Positions 16,497 to 26,172 are shown, numbered from the stretch's first letter. The stretch: 40,195 bases of DNA from Oxalobacteraceae bacterium (GCA_003537575.1 DPRS01000047.1:124275-164469), one strand, 5' to 3'. Notes: generated by a model from the sequence alone, not told the origin. A program made the numbers and translations.

Positions 16497-17356
16497 TTAT
16501 TGCCAAGCCTATAGGCGGACTGGGTAACCAGATGTTTGCTTACGCAGCAGGGCTTGCGCTTGCAAGGCGGACGGGAGCAGACCTGCGCATTGACGCAAGT
16601 GCATATGAGACTTATAAGACATGGCCATATCATCTTGATAAGCTGTGCATCCCACAGAACATGGCACCAAAGGCGCGTGCCTCTCGGCTAGCGCTCCTCG
16701 TAAAGCTGGCGGAACCGCTACGACGCTTCCTTCCGCGTCTCTTTTCCGGGATGCCGACCTATCGCGAACCACACTTTCATTATGATCCTAATTTTGAAAA
16801 GTTGACCAGCCCAGTAGCTTTGGAAGGATATTTTCAAAGTTGCCGCTATTTCACCTGTGTGGAGGAGGAGTTGCGCGAGCAATTTCAACCAAGTGAGGCA
16901 TTGAGTGAGGCGGCGCAGAAAACGGCGAACCTTATAGAACAGGCACCATGCGCCGTGTCGCTGCATGTTCGGCGCGGAGACTATCTGAGTGCGCAGGCAA
17001 ATGGCGTCCACGGCGTGCTAGGACTGGATTATTATCGTCGTGCTATAGCACATATGCAGGCACAGCATGGAGCTGCTATTTTCTTTCTTTTCTCCGACGA
17101 TCCGGACTGGGTGAAAGCTCATATCGGAGCGGGCATAGCGTGTGAGCTGGTCCATGGCGATCCAAGCCGTCCATGGGAAGACATGGCGCTGATGGCCCGC
17201 TGCGACCATCACATCATTGCTAACTCCAGCTTCAGTTGGTGGGGAGCCTGGCTTAATCCTTCGCCAAATAAGTTAGTAATCGCGCCGCGTCGCTGGTTCG
17301 CGACCGATAGCTTGCGCACTGACGATCTGATACCGAAGTCGTGGGTGCTGTTGTGA
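16493..17356 (+). CDS. GT11 family alpha-1,2-fucosyltransferase-like (possible colitosyltransferase)
   Basis: A 287-residue GT11 enzyme. It has the opening IIAKPIGGLGNQMFAYAAGLA, the GDP-sugar binding HVRRGDY (from residue 158) and the C-terminal ANSSFSWWGAWLNP. GT11 members transfer L-fucose from GDP-Fuc in alpha-1,2 linkage; members in colitose-containing E. coli O-antigen clusters (WbgN type) are thought to use GDP-colitose naturally. With a ColD homologue in the same operon, colitose is a plausible donor here. Length is typical. It overlaps the neighbours on both sides (ATGA and GTGA). Confidence 0.9.
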   Translation: MIIAKPIGGLGNQMFAYAAGLALARRTGADLRIDASAYETYKTWPYHLDKLCIPQNMAPKARASRLALLVKLAEPLRRFLPRLFSGMPTYREPHFHYDPNFEKLTSPVALEGYFQSCRYFTCVEEELREQFQPSEALSEAAQKTANLIEQAPCAVSLHVRRGDYLSAQANGVHGVLGLDYYRRAIAHMQAQHGAAIFFLFSDDPDWVKAHIGAGIACELVHGDPSRPWEDMALMARCDHHIIANSSFSWWGAWLNPSPNKLVIAPRRWFATDSLRTDDLIPKSWVLL

Positions 17357-18192
17357 CCAATCTGTTTGCCCGTCCGAATTCTAATTATGTCGTCGGCGAG
17401 GATATCCTTGATGCGATCCTGGCCGACGATGCAAACCCACTTGGGAATATTGCGGCAATCATCAACCAAGGTTCGTCGGTGCTGGATATCGGTGCCGGCA
17501 ACGGATTGCTGGGGCGTGTCTTGGCGAGGGCTGGCAAAGATGTGGCTATCGATGCGATCGAGCCGAATCCATTCGCGGCATCGCTGATCCCCACTTGCTA
17601 TCGGCAGGTGTATCAAGGCTACTTGCAAGAATTCCATGATCAAATCAGGGCAAGGAACTATGACTATATCGTCATGGCCGATGTCATTGAGCATTTTGCC
17701 GATCCTCAACCGGTGCTTCAGGAACTTTTGAAGTGTCTGAAACCGGACGTCAAACTTTTAATATCCTTGCCAAATGTGGCCTTTGGCGGAGTGCGGCTGT
17801 CATTGATGCGCGGGAATTTTGTCTATACAGATTCAGGGATTCTCGAACGCACTCATTTGCGATTTTACACGCTTGAATTGGCACGTCAGCTATTTGCAAA
17901 GCTTGATTTGAGTGAGCATGCAATTTATTTTCTGCAAAGACGATTTACTCATACCGAGTTCAATTCTGATGTGCGTTCAGCTGGTTTCATTAATCGCGTT
18001 CGCCTCGCCTTCGATCCTACAGCTCGTGCATATCAATATCTTTTTATAGTGGGATATGGCAGATTGCCTAAGTCCTCGGTAGTTAAGAGAGGTGAGGGTT
18101 GCTACGGTGCGGTAGTTGACGCCACATTGTTCGGGCGTGCGATCGATAGGCTATTTCGAAAACTTCTAACAATTCGTTCTCGTTTTAAATGA
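17353..18192 (+). CDS. Class I SAM-dependent methyltransferase
   Basis: A 279-residue methyltransferase of the Methyltransf_11/UbiG-like type. Motif I is SSVLDIGAGNGLLGRVLA (about residues 41-58), then IDAIEPNPFAA, YDYIVMADVIEHFADP (about 103-118) and LLISLPNVAFGG. After the catalytic domain a C-terminal region of about 80 residues (ILERTHLRFYTLE onwards) is characteristic of sugar-cluster homologues. The start is taken as the GTG at 17353 that overlaps the previous stop; another GTG lies 12 bases upstream. Target probably a sugar hydroxyl or lipid-linked intermediate; this is not determined by sequence. Confidence 0.82.
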   Translation: MTNLFARPNSNYVVGEDILDAILADDANPLGNIAAIINQGSSVLDIGAGNGLLGRVLARAGKDVAIDAIEPNPFAASLIPTCYRQVYQGYLQEFHDQIRARNYDYIVMADVIEHFADPQPVLQELLKCLKPDVKLLISLPNVAFGGVRLSLMRGNFVYTDSGILERTHLRFYTLELARQLFAKLDLSEHAIYFLQRRFTHTEFNSDVRSAGFINRVRLAFDPTARAYQYLFIVGYGRLPKSSVVKRGEGCYGAVVDATLFGRAIDRLFRKLLTIRSRFK

Positions 18193-19946
18193 ATCGCGAC
18201 CTGCCGATGGAATCATGCCCTCGTGTTTCCGTGCTCACTCCTGTGCGCAATGGCGCCAAGTATCTGGAGTCGGCTTTAAACAGCATACTTGGGCAAACCT
18301 TTGATGATTTTGAGCTTGTGATCGTAGACGACGGATCGTCGGACTCGACTCCAGAAATACTGCAATCTCACAGCCTGCGGGACTCGCGAATACGGATCGT
18401 CAGCAACACTGGCGCTGCTGGCGTGGCCAATGCACTGAATCTCGGTCTCAATTTGTGCCGGGGCGAATACATTGCGCGCCATGATGCGGATGATTTGTCG
18501 TTTCCGGAACGCTTGGCGCGCCAGGTGGAATATCTGGATATGCACCCCGATATTGCAATCGTCGGATCCCAGATCCAGATGATAAATGAGGCCGGCGAGG
18601 TGATACGGCAGCATGGCGAGCCGACGAGCGCTGCAGCGGTTCGCTTTCATGCATTGTTCGGTACGCCTTTTGCTCATCCATCCGTCATGTTCCGCCGTGA
18701 TGCCTTGGGAAAGGCACAATTGTGCTATCGCGAAATACCCGCGCAAGATTACGACCTCTGGACCCGCATGCTTGACTTGGGACTGCGTGGAGCCAACATG
18801 GCAGAGACATTAGTTGGATACAGGGTATTTCAAGCGTCTGACAGTCACGTTCGAGCCGGAGCGCACGCAAAAGTGGCAGACGAGCTCGCGAAGGCACAAT
18901 TGCAGTGTGTGCTAGGTGTTAATGCATCCCTGGAACGCTTTTCACACGATCGATGCAGGCAAATCGCGCATGCTCTTATCTGTGAAGATTCATTCCAATT
19001 CTGTGCAGGCGATGAAGCTCATGGGGACGCAGTGATCGAGATCGGTCGGTCGGCGACTGCAATTTCCGGGGTTGCTCCTGAAGAGATGTCTGCATTCATC
19101 GAGAGAATGGAGCATTACTGGTACTCGGTCCGATCGACTTTGGCAGTGCAGTCTCAGCTTAATCGTCGTCCGGGGCGCATAAAACAAGCGGCTTCATTGG
19201 CTGTAAGGTATTTTATATCCAAGATAAAGCGCCCTACTCAGGCCGAGCGTGAAGCTTTTGCGGCGCGCATCCCTATTATTATTAACGCGCGCGATCGCGT
19301 TTCCGAGCTTCGCCAACTTATTGCGTGGCTAAAAAATGCCGGTCACCAGCGCATCATTATTCTTGACAACGGTTCCACCTACGGCCCGATGATTGAGTTT
19401 CTCGCCGATTTTGATGGCGAAGTAATCAGGCTTGGAAAAAATCTTGGTCACACCGCGTTATGGCAGACGCCCCAGTTGGCAGACATAATCCGGCGCGACT
19501 GGTTTGTATATTCTGACCCGGACGTTGTCCCGCTGGCTGATTGCCCTTCCGACGCCGTGTCATATCTCTACGACTTGCTGTTGCGTTTTCCTCGATTTGA
19601 AAAAGCAGGACTCGGCTTGAAAATCGATGATCTTCCGGATTGCTTTGGCATGAAGAAGAAAGTGATCCAATGGGAATCGAAACAATACCGGCGCGAAGTG
19701 GCGCCCGGTGTCTTCGACGCTGACATTGATACGACTTTCGCTTTGTACCGACCGAACACACCTTATTGCTATGGGCCTGCACTGCGCACTCTGGGCGCAT
19801 ACCAGGCACGTCATATGCCATGGTATGCGGACAGTCGTAACCCAACGGAAGAGGAACAATACTACAGCAAGCGCGCACTGAAAAATGTAACTACTTGGAG
19901 CGGCGATGGCTCCAGTGCTCACCGATTGGAAGTGCAGAATGGCTAA
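18189..19946 (+). CDS. Two-domain glycosyltransferase (GT2 plus second GT-A-like domain)
   Basis: A 585-residue protein. Residues about 10-240 are a GT2 domain: VSVLTPVRNGAKYLESAL, VIVDDGSSDST, ARHDADDLSFPERLARQ (the DxD region) and EIPAQDYDLWTRM. After a linker, residues about 355-585 carry a second GT-A-like domain: IPIIINARDRVSELRQLIAWL, IIILDNGSTYGPMIEF, GKNLGHTALWQ and FVYSDPDVVPL. The second domain resembles stand-alone glycosyltransferases of sugar clusters. The protein could add two different sugars in succession, or one domain may be structural. Start ATGA-overlaps the preceding methyltransferase gene. Confidence 0.87.
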   Translation: MNRDLPMESCPRVSVLTPVRNGAKYLESALNSILGQTFDDFELVIVDDGSSDSTPEILQSHSLRDSRIRIVSNTGAAGVANALNLGLNLCRGEYIARHDADDLSFPERLARQVEYLDMHPDIAIVGSQIQMINEAGEVIRQHGEPTSAAAVRFHALFGTPFAHPSVMFRRDALGKAQLCYREIPAQDYDLWTRMLDLGLRGANMAETLVGYRVFQASDSHVRAGAHAKVADELAKAQLQCVLGVNASLERFSHDRCRQIAHALICEDSFQFCAGDEAHGDAVIEIGRSATAISGVAPEEMSAFIERMEHYWYSVRSTLAVQSQLNRRPGRIKQAASLAVRYFISKIKRPTQAEREAFAARIPIIINARDRVSELRQLIAWLKNAGHQRIIILDNGSTYGPMIEFLADFDGEVIRLGKNLGHTALWQTPQLADIIRRDWFVYSDPDVVPLADCPSDAVSYLYDLLLRFPRFEKAGLGLKIDDLPDCFGMKKKVIQWESKQYRREVAPGVFDADIDTTFALYRPNTPYCYGPALRTLGAYQARHMPWYADSRNPTEEEQYYSKRALKNVTTWSGDGSSAHRLEVQNG

Positions 19947-20898
19947 AGTCTCGATTTGCATTCCGGCCTACAAACAGATCCATTATCTTGAAAAGGCGCT
20001 GAATTCAGTCATTCAGCAACGCTACCAGGACTACGAAGTCGTCATTACCGACGACTCTCCTGACGATTCAGTATGGAAGCTTTTGGATAATTTCGATTTT
20101 GAAGGTCGGTTGCGTTACGAGCGAAATCAAGTTAGGCAAGGGTCGCCGGAAAACTGGAATCATGCCATCAGCATGGCTGGCGGCGATTACATAAAAATCC
20201 TCCACCATGATGATTGGTTGGTTGACGAGCACTCGCTTGAGAAGTTTGTTGAATTGCTGGAAAGAGACCCTTCGGCCTGTTTTGCCTTTTCCGGCAGTTT
20301 GGTGATCGATGACATTACAGGCCAAGAAAGATCTCACGTTTGCAGCGAACAGGCTCTCGAACGGCTTCGCGTCATGCCTGAGTCGCTATTGCGGGGTAAC
20401 GTGGTAGGCGCACCAAGCGCGACTATCTTTCGTCGCGCCGCTTGCCCGGGTCGATTTGATCCAAAGCTGAAATGGCTGGTCGATATCGACTTTTATATTG
20501 CTTGCATGAAAAGCTCGTCGCATTTCGCCATGACGAATGAATGCTTGGTCGCTACGCCGACTAACGCGGGACATCAAGTAACCGAAATTTGTCGCAACGA
20601 TGCGGCAGTCGAGCTTTTCGAGTATCAGTATGTGTTCAACAAATACGCTACTCAATTGGAAAATGATCCGATGACTCGTATTTTCCTGCGCAACCTTTTC
20701 GAGCGTTTTCGCATACGAACGGTGGATGACCTGGAAAATTTCGGTGTTGAACTTATTCTTGACCCGAATTTTTTTAACTCACTTGAAATTCGATATTGGC
20801 CGATCGCCAAAATCATGAATAAGCTGTCGCGCGTTCACAATACTATTGTGTCTGCAATACCTCTGCTCAGCAGGTCTCGGACGTACCAAAGCCGGTGA
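19939..20898 (+). CDS. GT2 family glycosyltransferase
   Basis: A 319-residue inverting GT-A enzyme. It has VSICIPAYKQIHYLEKALNS, then VVITDDSPDDS, GDYIKILHHDDWL (metal/nucleotide region) and GRFDPKLKWLVDIDFYI near residue 180. The start is the ATG that overlaps the upstream stop by eight bases; an upstream in-frame start is only a shadow of the previous gene. Donor and acceptor are not readable. It is one of several transferases that would assemble the locus 1 repeat unit or adaptor. Confidence 0.87.
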   Translation: MAKVSICIPAYKQIHYLEKALNSVIQQRYQDYEVVITDDSPDDSVWKLLDNFDFEGRLRYERNQVRQGSPENWNHAISMAGGDYIKILHHDDWLVDEHSLEKFVELLERDPSACFAFSGSLVIDDITGQERSHVCSEQALERLRVMPESLLRGNVVGAPSATIFRRAACPGRFDPKLKWLVDIDFYIACMKSSSHFAMTNECLVATPTNAGHQVTEICRNDAAVELFEYQYVFNKYATQLENDPMTRIFLRNLFERFRIRTVDDLENFGVELILDPNFFNSLEIRYWPIAKIMNKLSRVHNTIVSAIPLLSRSRTYQSR

Positions 20899-20927
20899 TC
20901 GGCAGTAACCATATTTGGGAAATAGCG

Positions 20928-21926
20928 ATGTCCTCTCCAATTGTTTCTGTATTGATCCCAGTTTATAACGGCGGCCCATTGCTGGCCGACGCGTTGAGAT
21001 CCGTTTACGCACAAGAAATCGACGGCCTTGAGATAATTGTGTTGGATGACGGTTCTTCTGACGGATCATCCGAACTCGTCGCGCAGATGCCAGACCCACG
21101 CTGTATCTGCGTGCGCCACCCAAACCGAGGTTTGGCAGCCACCCTGAATCGTGGCATTGCATTGGCGCGAGGCCGTTATATTGCACGCCAGGACCAGGAT
21201 GATATCGTGTTGCCGGGACGTCTGGCGCACCAACTTGCGTTTCTCGAAGCACACCCCGAGATTGGGATGGTCGGCACTTGGTCGCAAATTTACGAAGGCG
21301 ATCGGCCTTCGCCACGCCAACACCGCCATCCTTCCTCAAATGCTGCCCTGCAGCTTGAACTTTTATTCGACAACCCGTTCGTGCATTCTTCGATGATGAT
21401 CCGTGCTGAGGTATTGCGCGAGCTCGGAGGCTATTGTGAGGATAAATCGCGCCAGCCGCCGGAGGACTATGAATTGTGGTCTCGCATCGCTCGTCGGCAT
21501 AAAGTGGCGAATCTTCCCGAGGTGCTAACCATCTATCGCGAGCTTCCGGGAAGTATGTCGCGCGCCGGAGAGAGCCCCTTTTTGGAAAAACTGGTGCTTA
21601 TAGGTTCTGAAAACCTTGCGCATGTACTGCCTGATTCCCCTGCAGAGCAGCTCAGGGCTCTCGCCGAGTTGTACCATTGCGGAGGGCGTTCAGGCTTCCG
21701 CCCGGCTATTAAGAGAGTGGCGGCTTGCAATTTGTTTGAACAGGCGGCGTGCGCCATCGGCGGACCAGCTGTGCAGTGGTCTGCCGAGTTTCGGGCCTCA
21801 TACCAGCGCATGCGCAAGCACATCGAGGGGCGATATATGCGGCAACGCGTTCCTGCACGCCTGCTTGCCATGGCTCGGGGGATCAAGCATCGCCTGAAAT
21901 ATTGTGTACGAGCCAAACAAGGTTAA
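20928..21926 (+). CDS. GT2 family glycosyltransferase
   Basis: A 332-residue GT-A enzyme with PIVSVLIPVYNGGPLLADAL, IIVLDDGSSDGS, ARGRYIARQDQDDIVLPGR and PPEDYELWSRIARR. The ATG at 20928, preceded by a weak GGGA, is preferred to a GTG at 20895 that overlaps the previous stop. Its C-terminal tail is basic (KHRLKYCVRAK), common in membrane-associated transferases. Specificity is unknown. Confidence 0.87.
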   Translation: MSSPIVSVLIPVYNGGPLLADALRSVYAQEIDGLEIIVLDDGSSDGSSELVAQMPDPRCICVRHPNRGLAATLNRGIALARGRYIARQDQDDIVLPGRLAHQLAFLEAHPEIGMVGTWSQIYEGDRPSPRQHRHPSSNAALQLELLFDNPFVHSSMMIRAEVLRELGGYCEDKSRQPPEDYELWSRIARRHKVANLPEVLTIYRELPGSMSRAGESPFLEKLVLIGSENLAHVLPDSPAEQLRALAELYHCGGRSGFRPAIKRVAACNLFEQAACAIGGPAVQWSAEFRASYQRMRKHIEGRYMRQRVPARLLAMARGIKHRLKYCVRAKQG

Positions 21927-21927
21927 C

Positions 21928-22881
21928 ATGGGCGCGAAACAACTCACCACTTTAGTGGTCGGCGGGGCAGGCTTTATCGGCAGCCGCTTGGTTGAGCTCC
22001 TTGTGGCTAGCTCGGCAAGAGAAGTCTGGGTGCTGGGTCGCAGCGCGCTGCCTCGACAAGCTTTGCCTGACGGCGTGCGCTACATCCAGGGCGATGCTAG
22101 CGATTCCCGGTGTATGCAGGCGTTGCTCGCCACCTGTGACGAAGTGATCGATCTCGCTTACGCAACGGTGCCGAAAAGCAGCTTCGACGATCCGGTGCAT
22201 GACTTGATGAGCAATCTGCCGCCAACTGTCAATCTTTTGCAAGAGGCGTGCCGTCACCGCCTGCGGAGGTTCCTGCTAGTTTCATCAGGGGGCACGGTGT
22301 ACGGCCCCGCTTTTAGTTTGCCGATTACGGAATCTCATCCGACTAACCCTATTTCTCCCTACGGAATAACAAAGCTAGCGCTTGAAAAATATGCATTGAT
22401 GTTTCATCGACTGGAGGGGCTGCCTGTTGTCATCGCCCGCCCCGGCAACCCGTTTGGCCCTGCTCAGGTAGGCAATCAAGGTCAGGGCTTTATCGGCGCG
22501 GCAATTTGGGCCACGCTGCGACGTCAGCCAGTTTGCATTTTTGGCGAACGGGGTACCGTGCGAGATTACCTGCATGTCGACGACTTGGCCGAAGGGCTGC
22601 TTGCTGCACTTGATCATGGTGCGATTGGCGCCACCTACAACATCGGAACCGGTCAGGGCTTGGACAATCGTGAGGTGCTTGACCAGCTCATGCCCCTTGC
22701 ACAGGCCGCTAATTACGAAATCGCACTAAAACATCTACCTGCACGTGTTTTTGACGTGTCCGCCAACGTGCTGTGTTCAGCCAGTTTGACGGAGCTTTCT
22801 GGCTGGCGCCCGCGTCAAAGCTTTTCATCTGCTCTGGCGCGAACTTGGGAAGCGGCCTTGCGTGCCGGGAGTGCAGCATGA
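21928..22881 (+). CDS. NAD-dependent sugar epimerase/dehydratase (GalE-like SDR)
   Basis: A 317-residue extended SDR. It has TTLVVGGAGFIGSRLVELL, LLVSSGGTVYGP, SPYGITKLALEKY (Tyr/Lys pair), RPGNPFGPAQ and DYLHVDDLAEGLL. The pattern fits UDP-glucose/UDP-GlcNAc 4-epimerase-like enzymes. It might supply a galacto-configured donor to the flanking glycosyltransferases (inference). The ATG lies one base after the previous stop, and the gene ends in an ATGA overlap with the following GT4. Confidence 0.85.
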   Translation: MGAKQLTTLVVGGAGFIGSRLVELLVASSAREVWVLGRSALPRQALPDGVRYIQGDASDSRCMQALLATCDEVIDLAYATVPKSSFDDPVHDLMSNLPPTVNLLQEACRHRLRRFLLVSSGGTVYGPAFSLPITESHPTNPISPYGITKLALEKYALMFHRLEGLPVVIARPGNPFGPAQVGNQGQGFIGAAIWATLRRQPVCIFGERGTVRDYLHVDDLAEGLLAALDHGAIGATYNIGTGQGLDNREVLDQLMPLAQAANYEIALKHLPARVFDVSANVLCSASLTELSGWRPRQSFSSALARTWEAALRAGSAA

Positions 22882-24164
22882 AACTGTTATTTTGTGTCGA
22901 ATTTTATTATCCGAGTGTGGGCGGCGCCCAGGAAGTAATGAGGCAGATTGCCGAGCGCATGGCACGCCGCGGTCATGATGTAACGGTAGCTACTACGCGG
23001 ATTCCTGCGCGCGCTTCGAAAACGCATAATGGAGTCAAGATAGTGGAGTTTGCGGTTGTCGGTAATCGCGTCGGCGGAATGCAGGGGGAAGTCGCAAATT
23101 ATCAAGAATTCCTGACCCTAGGTGACTTCGACGTAATGTTTATCTATGCAGCGCAACAATGGACTTTTGATGCTGCATGGTCAGTGTTCACCACTATACG
23201 GGCTCGTAAGGTGTTCGTACCGTGTGGCTATTCAGGACTTTTTTTGGACGCATTCCGGCAGTACTTCGAAGAATTGCCGACGATACTCAAATCCATGGAT
23301 GCGCTGGTTTATCATGCGGAGACCTATCGCGATGTCGATTTTGCGCAAAAACATGGCCTCACTAATGGTGTGACCATTCCGAATGGCGCAGACCGCTGCG
23401 AATTTGACCTGCCAGTGAGTGAGGATTTCCGCGGTTCGCTGGGGATAGGTAAAGATGCGTTATTGTTGCTAACGGTCGGAAGCATGACTGGCATGAAGGG
23501 GCATCTGGAATTGGTGCAGGCCTTCGAACAAGCCGATTTCGGAAGTCGGCCTGCGGTGCTGATATTAAATGGTAACAAATTGCTAGGTGCTGCCAATCAT
23601 GGCTCACTCTTGCGGCGTTTATACGGCATGGCGCGTCAGCATGGGATATGGTCTGCCTTGCGCCGCGGAATAAAGACGCTTCTAGTCTCTCGTGGATTCA
23701 TCGTTGCTCGTTCCTCTGCCATAGAGGAATACCAAACACGCATAAACCGTGATCAGGGCGCAACCAAGAAAGTGCTCATCGTCGATCTTCCCCGGAACCA
23801 GTTGATTCAAGCTTTTCTGAACGCTGACTTGTTCGTGTTCGCTTCGAACGTCGAATATTCGCCGCTTGTTTTGTATGAGGCATGCGCTGCGGGATTGCCG
23901 TATTTGACTGTACCTGTAGGGAATTCGGAAGAAATCGTGCGATGGACAGGCGGAGGCGTGATTTGTGAGGCGCCTGTCGACGCGCAGGGCTACACTAGGG
24001 TAAATCCAACGCAACTCGCCCGAAGCATCGAGGCGCTCGCCCGCAATCCTGAAAAGCGCAGACAACTTGGTGAGCAAGGAAAATTGGCCAGCCGCCAGCG
24101 TTATAATTGGGACAGTTTATGTGATGAATACGAGTGCCTGTTTCAGCGGTTGCTGAATGCGTAA
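22878..24164 (+). CDS. GT4 family glycosyltransferase
   Basis: A 428-residue GT-B enzyme. The N-terminal domain opens FCVEFYYPSVGGAQEVMRQIAERM, typical of GT4 acceptor-side sequences, and the donor site shows LLLTVGSMTGMKGHLELVQAF and VEYSPLVLYEACAAGLPYL, an E-x7-E motif. It is somewhat long because of an insert after VLILNGNKL (about residues 235-290, basic), which may mediate membrane contact. The start overlaps the epimerase stop. A retaining mechanism is expected from the family; the sugar is unknown. Confidence 0.87.
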   Translation: MKLLFCVEFYYPSVGGAQEVMRQIAERMARRGHDVTVATTRIPARASKTHNGVKIVEFAVVGNRVGGMQGEVANYQEFLTLGDFDVMFIYAAQQWTFDAAWSVFTTIRARKVFVPCGYSGLFLDAFRQYFEELPTILKSMDALVYHAETYRDVDFAQKHGLTNGVTIPNGADRCEFDLPVSEDFRGSLGIGKDALLLLTVGSMTGMKGHLELVQAFEQADFGSRPAVLILNGNKLLGAANHGSLLRRLYGMARQHGIWSALRRGIKTLLVSRGFIVARSSAIEEYQTRINRDQGATKKVLIVDLPRNQLIQAFLNADLFVFASNVEYSPLVLYEACAAGLPYLTVPVGNSEEIVRWTGGGVICEAPVDAQGYTRVNPTQLARSIEALARNPEKRRQLGEQGKLASRQRYNWDSLCDEYECLFQRLLNA

Positions 24165-24200
24165 TTGCAGCCCCCAATCTGTGCTCAAGAAATTTGTGTG

Positions 24201-25046
24201 ATGATGCCTTTTGTACCGAATAAGTCGTTCCCTACGCTCTCGGTCGTCCTGTGCGTAAATCGCAGTAATCCTTGGTTGGGTAAAGCTATCGCGAGCGTGT
24301 TATGTCAGGATGATGCGGATTTCGAATTTCTGATTGCCGCCAATGCCTGCACGGATACTTTGTGGGAGGAGCTTCATGCGCTGACTGCAGGAGATCCCAG
24401 GGTCCGCCTATACCGCACATCTATCGGGCAATTGGCATTCAATCTGAATTTCCTTGCCGCACAATCCAGCGCTGAATATCTCGTGCGGATGGATGCAGAT
24501 GATATGTGCGAACCACATCGCATTCGGTCTCTCCGCAAGTCACTGGCTGACAATTCCTTTGACGTGCTTGGGTCGGCGGCCTACCTGATAGATGAACATG
24601 ACCAAGTGATTGGCCGGATGGATTTGCCTTCGACTTCTGACGAAATAACTCGTTCTCTTCCAACGCGAACTGCGTTTTGCCATCCCACAGTGGCGATCCG
24701 GCGCGAATTTCTTATCTCGATGCGAGGGTATCTCGGCGGATTCGTTTCGGAAGATACTGATTTATGGTTGAGGGCAAGACGTGCAGGCGCCACGCTCGGC
24801 AATTTACAGGAACCGCTGCTTCGTTACCGAGTACATGAATCGCAAAGTATCGCATCACGGCAGGGCTACGCAGAAGTGGCAGCCCACTGGCTGCGAGAGC
24901 TTTTGATTGCGCCGAACGTATTTACTTTTAAGGGGTTTTTTGTGGCCCTTTCTAAGGCTCTTTTGGTTCCTTGGTTACCGCGTATTAGGCGTTACCAAGG
25001 CAGACAGAATATTTCAGTGGACAGGACTTCTGGCAGTGAAGGATAA
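24201..25046 (+). CDS. GT2 family glycosyltransferase
   Basis: A 281-residue GT-A enzyme: LSVVLCVNRSNPWLGKAI, FLIAANACTDTLWEEL, SAEYLVRMDADDMCEPHRI (the DxD region), then FCHPTVAIRREF and FVSEDTDLWLRARRAG. AANACTD replaces the usual DDGSTD after strand 2, which is unusual but seen in GT2 subgroups. The first of two adjacent ATGs is chosen. A gap of 36 bases separates it from the GT4 before it, and its end overlaps the next gene by 11 bases. Confidence 0.85.
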   Translation: MMPFVPNKSFPTLSVVLCVNRSNPWLGKAIASVLCQDDADFEFLIAANACTDTLWEELHALTAGDPRVRLYRTSIGQLAFNLNFLAAQSSAEYLVRMDADDMCEPHRIRSLRKSLADNSFDVLGSAAYLIDEHDQVIGRMDLPSTSDEITRSLPTRTAFCHPTVAIRREFLISMRGYLGGFVSEDTDLWLRARRAGATLGNLQEPLLRYRVHESQSIASRQGYAEVAAHWLRELLIAPNVFTFKGFFVALSKALLVPWLPRIRRYQGRQNISVDRTSGSEG

Positions 25047-26172
25047 GCGTTCTAAAATTCTTTTCTTTGTGGCGGAAGACTGGTTTTTTTGCTCTCACTT
25101 CATGGATCGTGCTTTGGCTGCACGTGATGCTGGCTATGAGGTATTGGTCCTCGTTCCAGCAGGAGCTGAAATTGAGCGTATCAGGAAAGCAGGCTTGCGC
25201 CCAATACTTCTTAAGATTCAGCGTCGAAGTTTGAATCCTTTGAAAGCCTTTTTAAACATATGGCATGTCGTAAGCATCTATCGGCGTGAAAGGCCAGACC
25301 TCGTTCATCACGTCGCGTTAAAACCCATTTTAATTGGAACCATGGCTGCAAGACTTTCCGAAATAAGCCGTGTCGTGAATGCAGTCGTAGGTATGGGATT
25401 TGTTTTTACTTCGCAAAGCGTGACAGCGAGAGTATTGCGGCCAAGCTTACGTCTGGCCATACGAATGCTTCTTAATCCGCAAGGTAGCAAGGTGGTATTT
25501 GAGAACGGAGATGATCTTTCTGCTTTCATAGCCAGACGCAAGGTGCGTCCGGAAGCAGCAATTTTGATCCGTGGCGCTGGAGTTGATCCAGCAAAATTTC
25601 AAATTGCGAACTCTGATAGCAATGTTCCTATTGTTGCGCTGATTTCACGTATGCTGTGGGATAAAGGGATTGGCGAATTTGTGGAGGCAGCTCGGATACT
25701 TAGAGCAAAGGGTATCCCTGGACGATTCGTTCTGGTGGGGGATGTCGACCCAGGTAATCATGCATCTATCGACCGCTCTATTCTTGAGCAATGGAATGAA
25801 GAGGGCGTCGTCGAATGGTGGGGGTTCAGGTCTGACATTGCTGCTGTATTGAAGCAGGCGCATATCGCCTGCCTCCCTTCTTACCGTGAGGGTTTGCCAA
25901 AGTCACTGCTTGAGGCAATGGCGGCATCCCTTCCTTGTGTGGCCACGGATGTGCCAGGTTGCCGGGAGGCTGTCAAGGATGGTGATAATGGCCTCTTAAT
26001 ACCTGCTCGCGATGCATTGGCTTTATCTATTGCATTAGAAAAATTGATTTTGGATTCTGAGCTAAGACGCCGCATGGGACTGCGTGGACGTGAGCGAGTA
26101 GTGACAGACTTTTCGACAGACCATGTTGTTGCTCAGACCTTAGCCCTTTATAAAGAAATGTTGAGCGCATGA
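25036..26172 (+). CDS. GT4 family glycosyltransferase
   Basis: A 378-residue GT-B enzyme. The N-terminus is ILFFVAEDWFFCSHFMDRA, the common opening of a GT4 subgroup in O-antigen and capsule clusters. The donor domain has ALISRMLWDKGIGEFVEAA, VEWWGFRSDI, PSYREGLPKSLLEAMAASLP (E-x7-E) and ATDVPGCREAV. The GTG at 25036 is taken as start because it places the conserved opening at residue 8; a longer frame upstream only shadows the GT2 gene. An ATGA overlap links it to the reductase gene. Its sequence resembles WbpH/WfbH-like transferases, without proof of specificity. Confidence 0.88.
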   Translation: MKDKRSKILFFVAEDWFFCSHFMDRALAARDAGYEVLVLVPAGAEIERIRKAGLRPILLKIQRRSLNPLKAFLNIWHVVSIYRRERPDLVHHVALKPILIGTMAARLSEISRVVNAVVGMGFVFTSQSVTARVLRPSLRLAIRMLLNPQGSKVVFENGDDLSAFIARRKVRPEAAILIRGAGVDPAKFQIANSDSNVPIVALISRMLWDKGIGEFVEAARILRAKGIPGRFVLVGDVDPGNHASIDRSILEQWNEEGVVEWWGFRSDIAAVLKQAHIACLPSYREGLPKSLLEAMAASLPCVATDVPGCREAVKDGDNGLLIPARDALALSIALEKLILDSELRRRMGLRGRERVVTDFSTDHVVAQTLALYKEMLSA

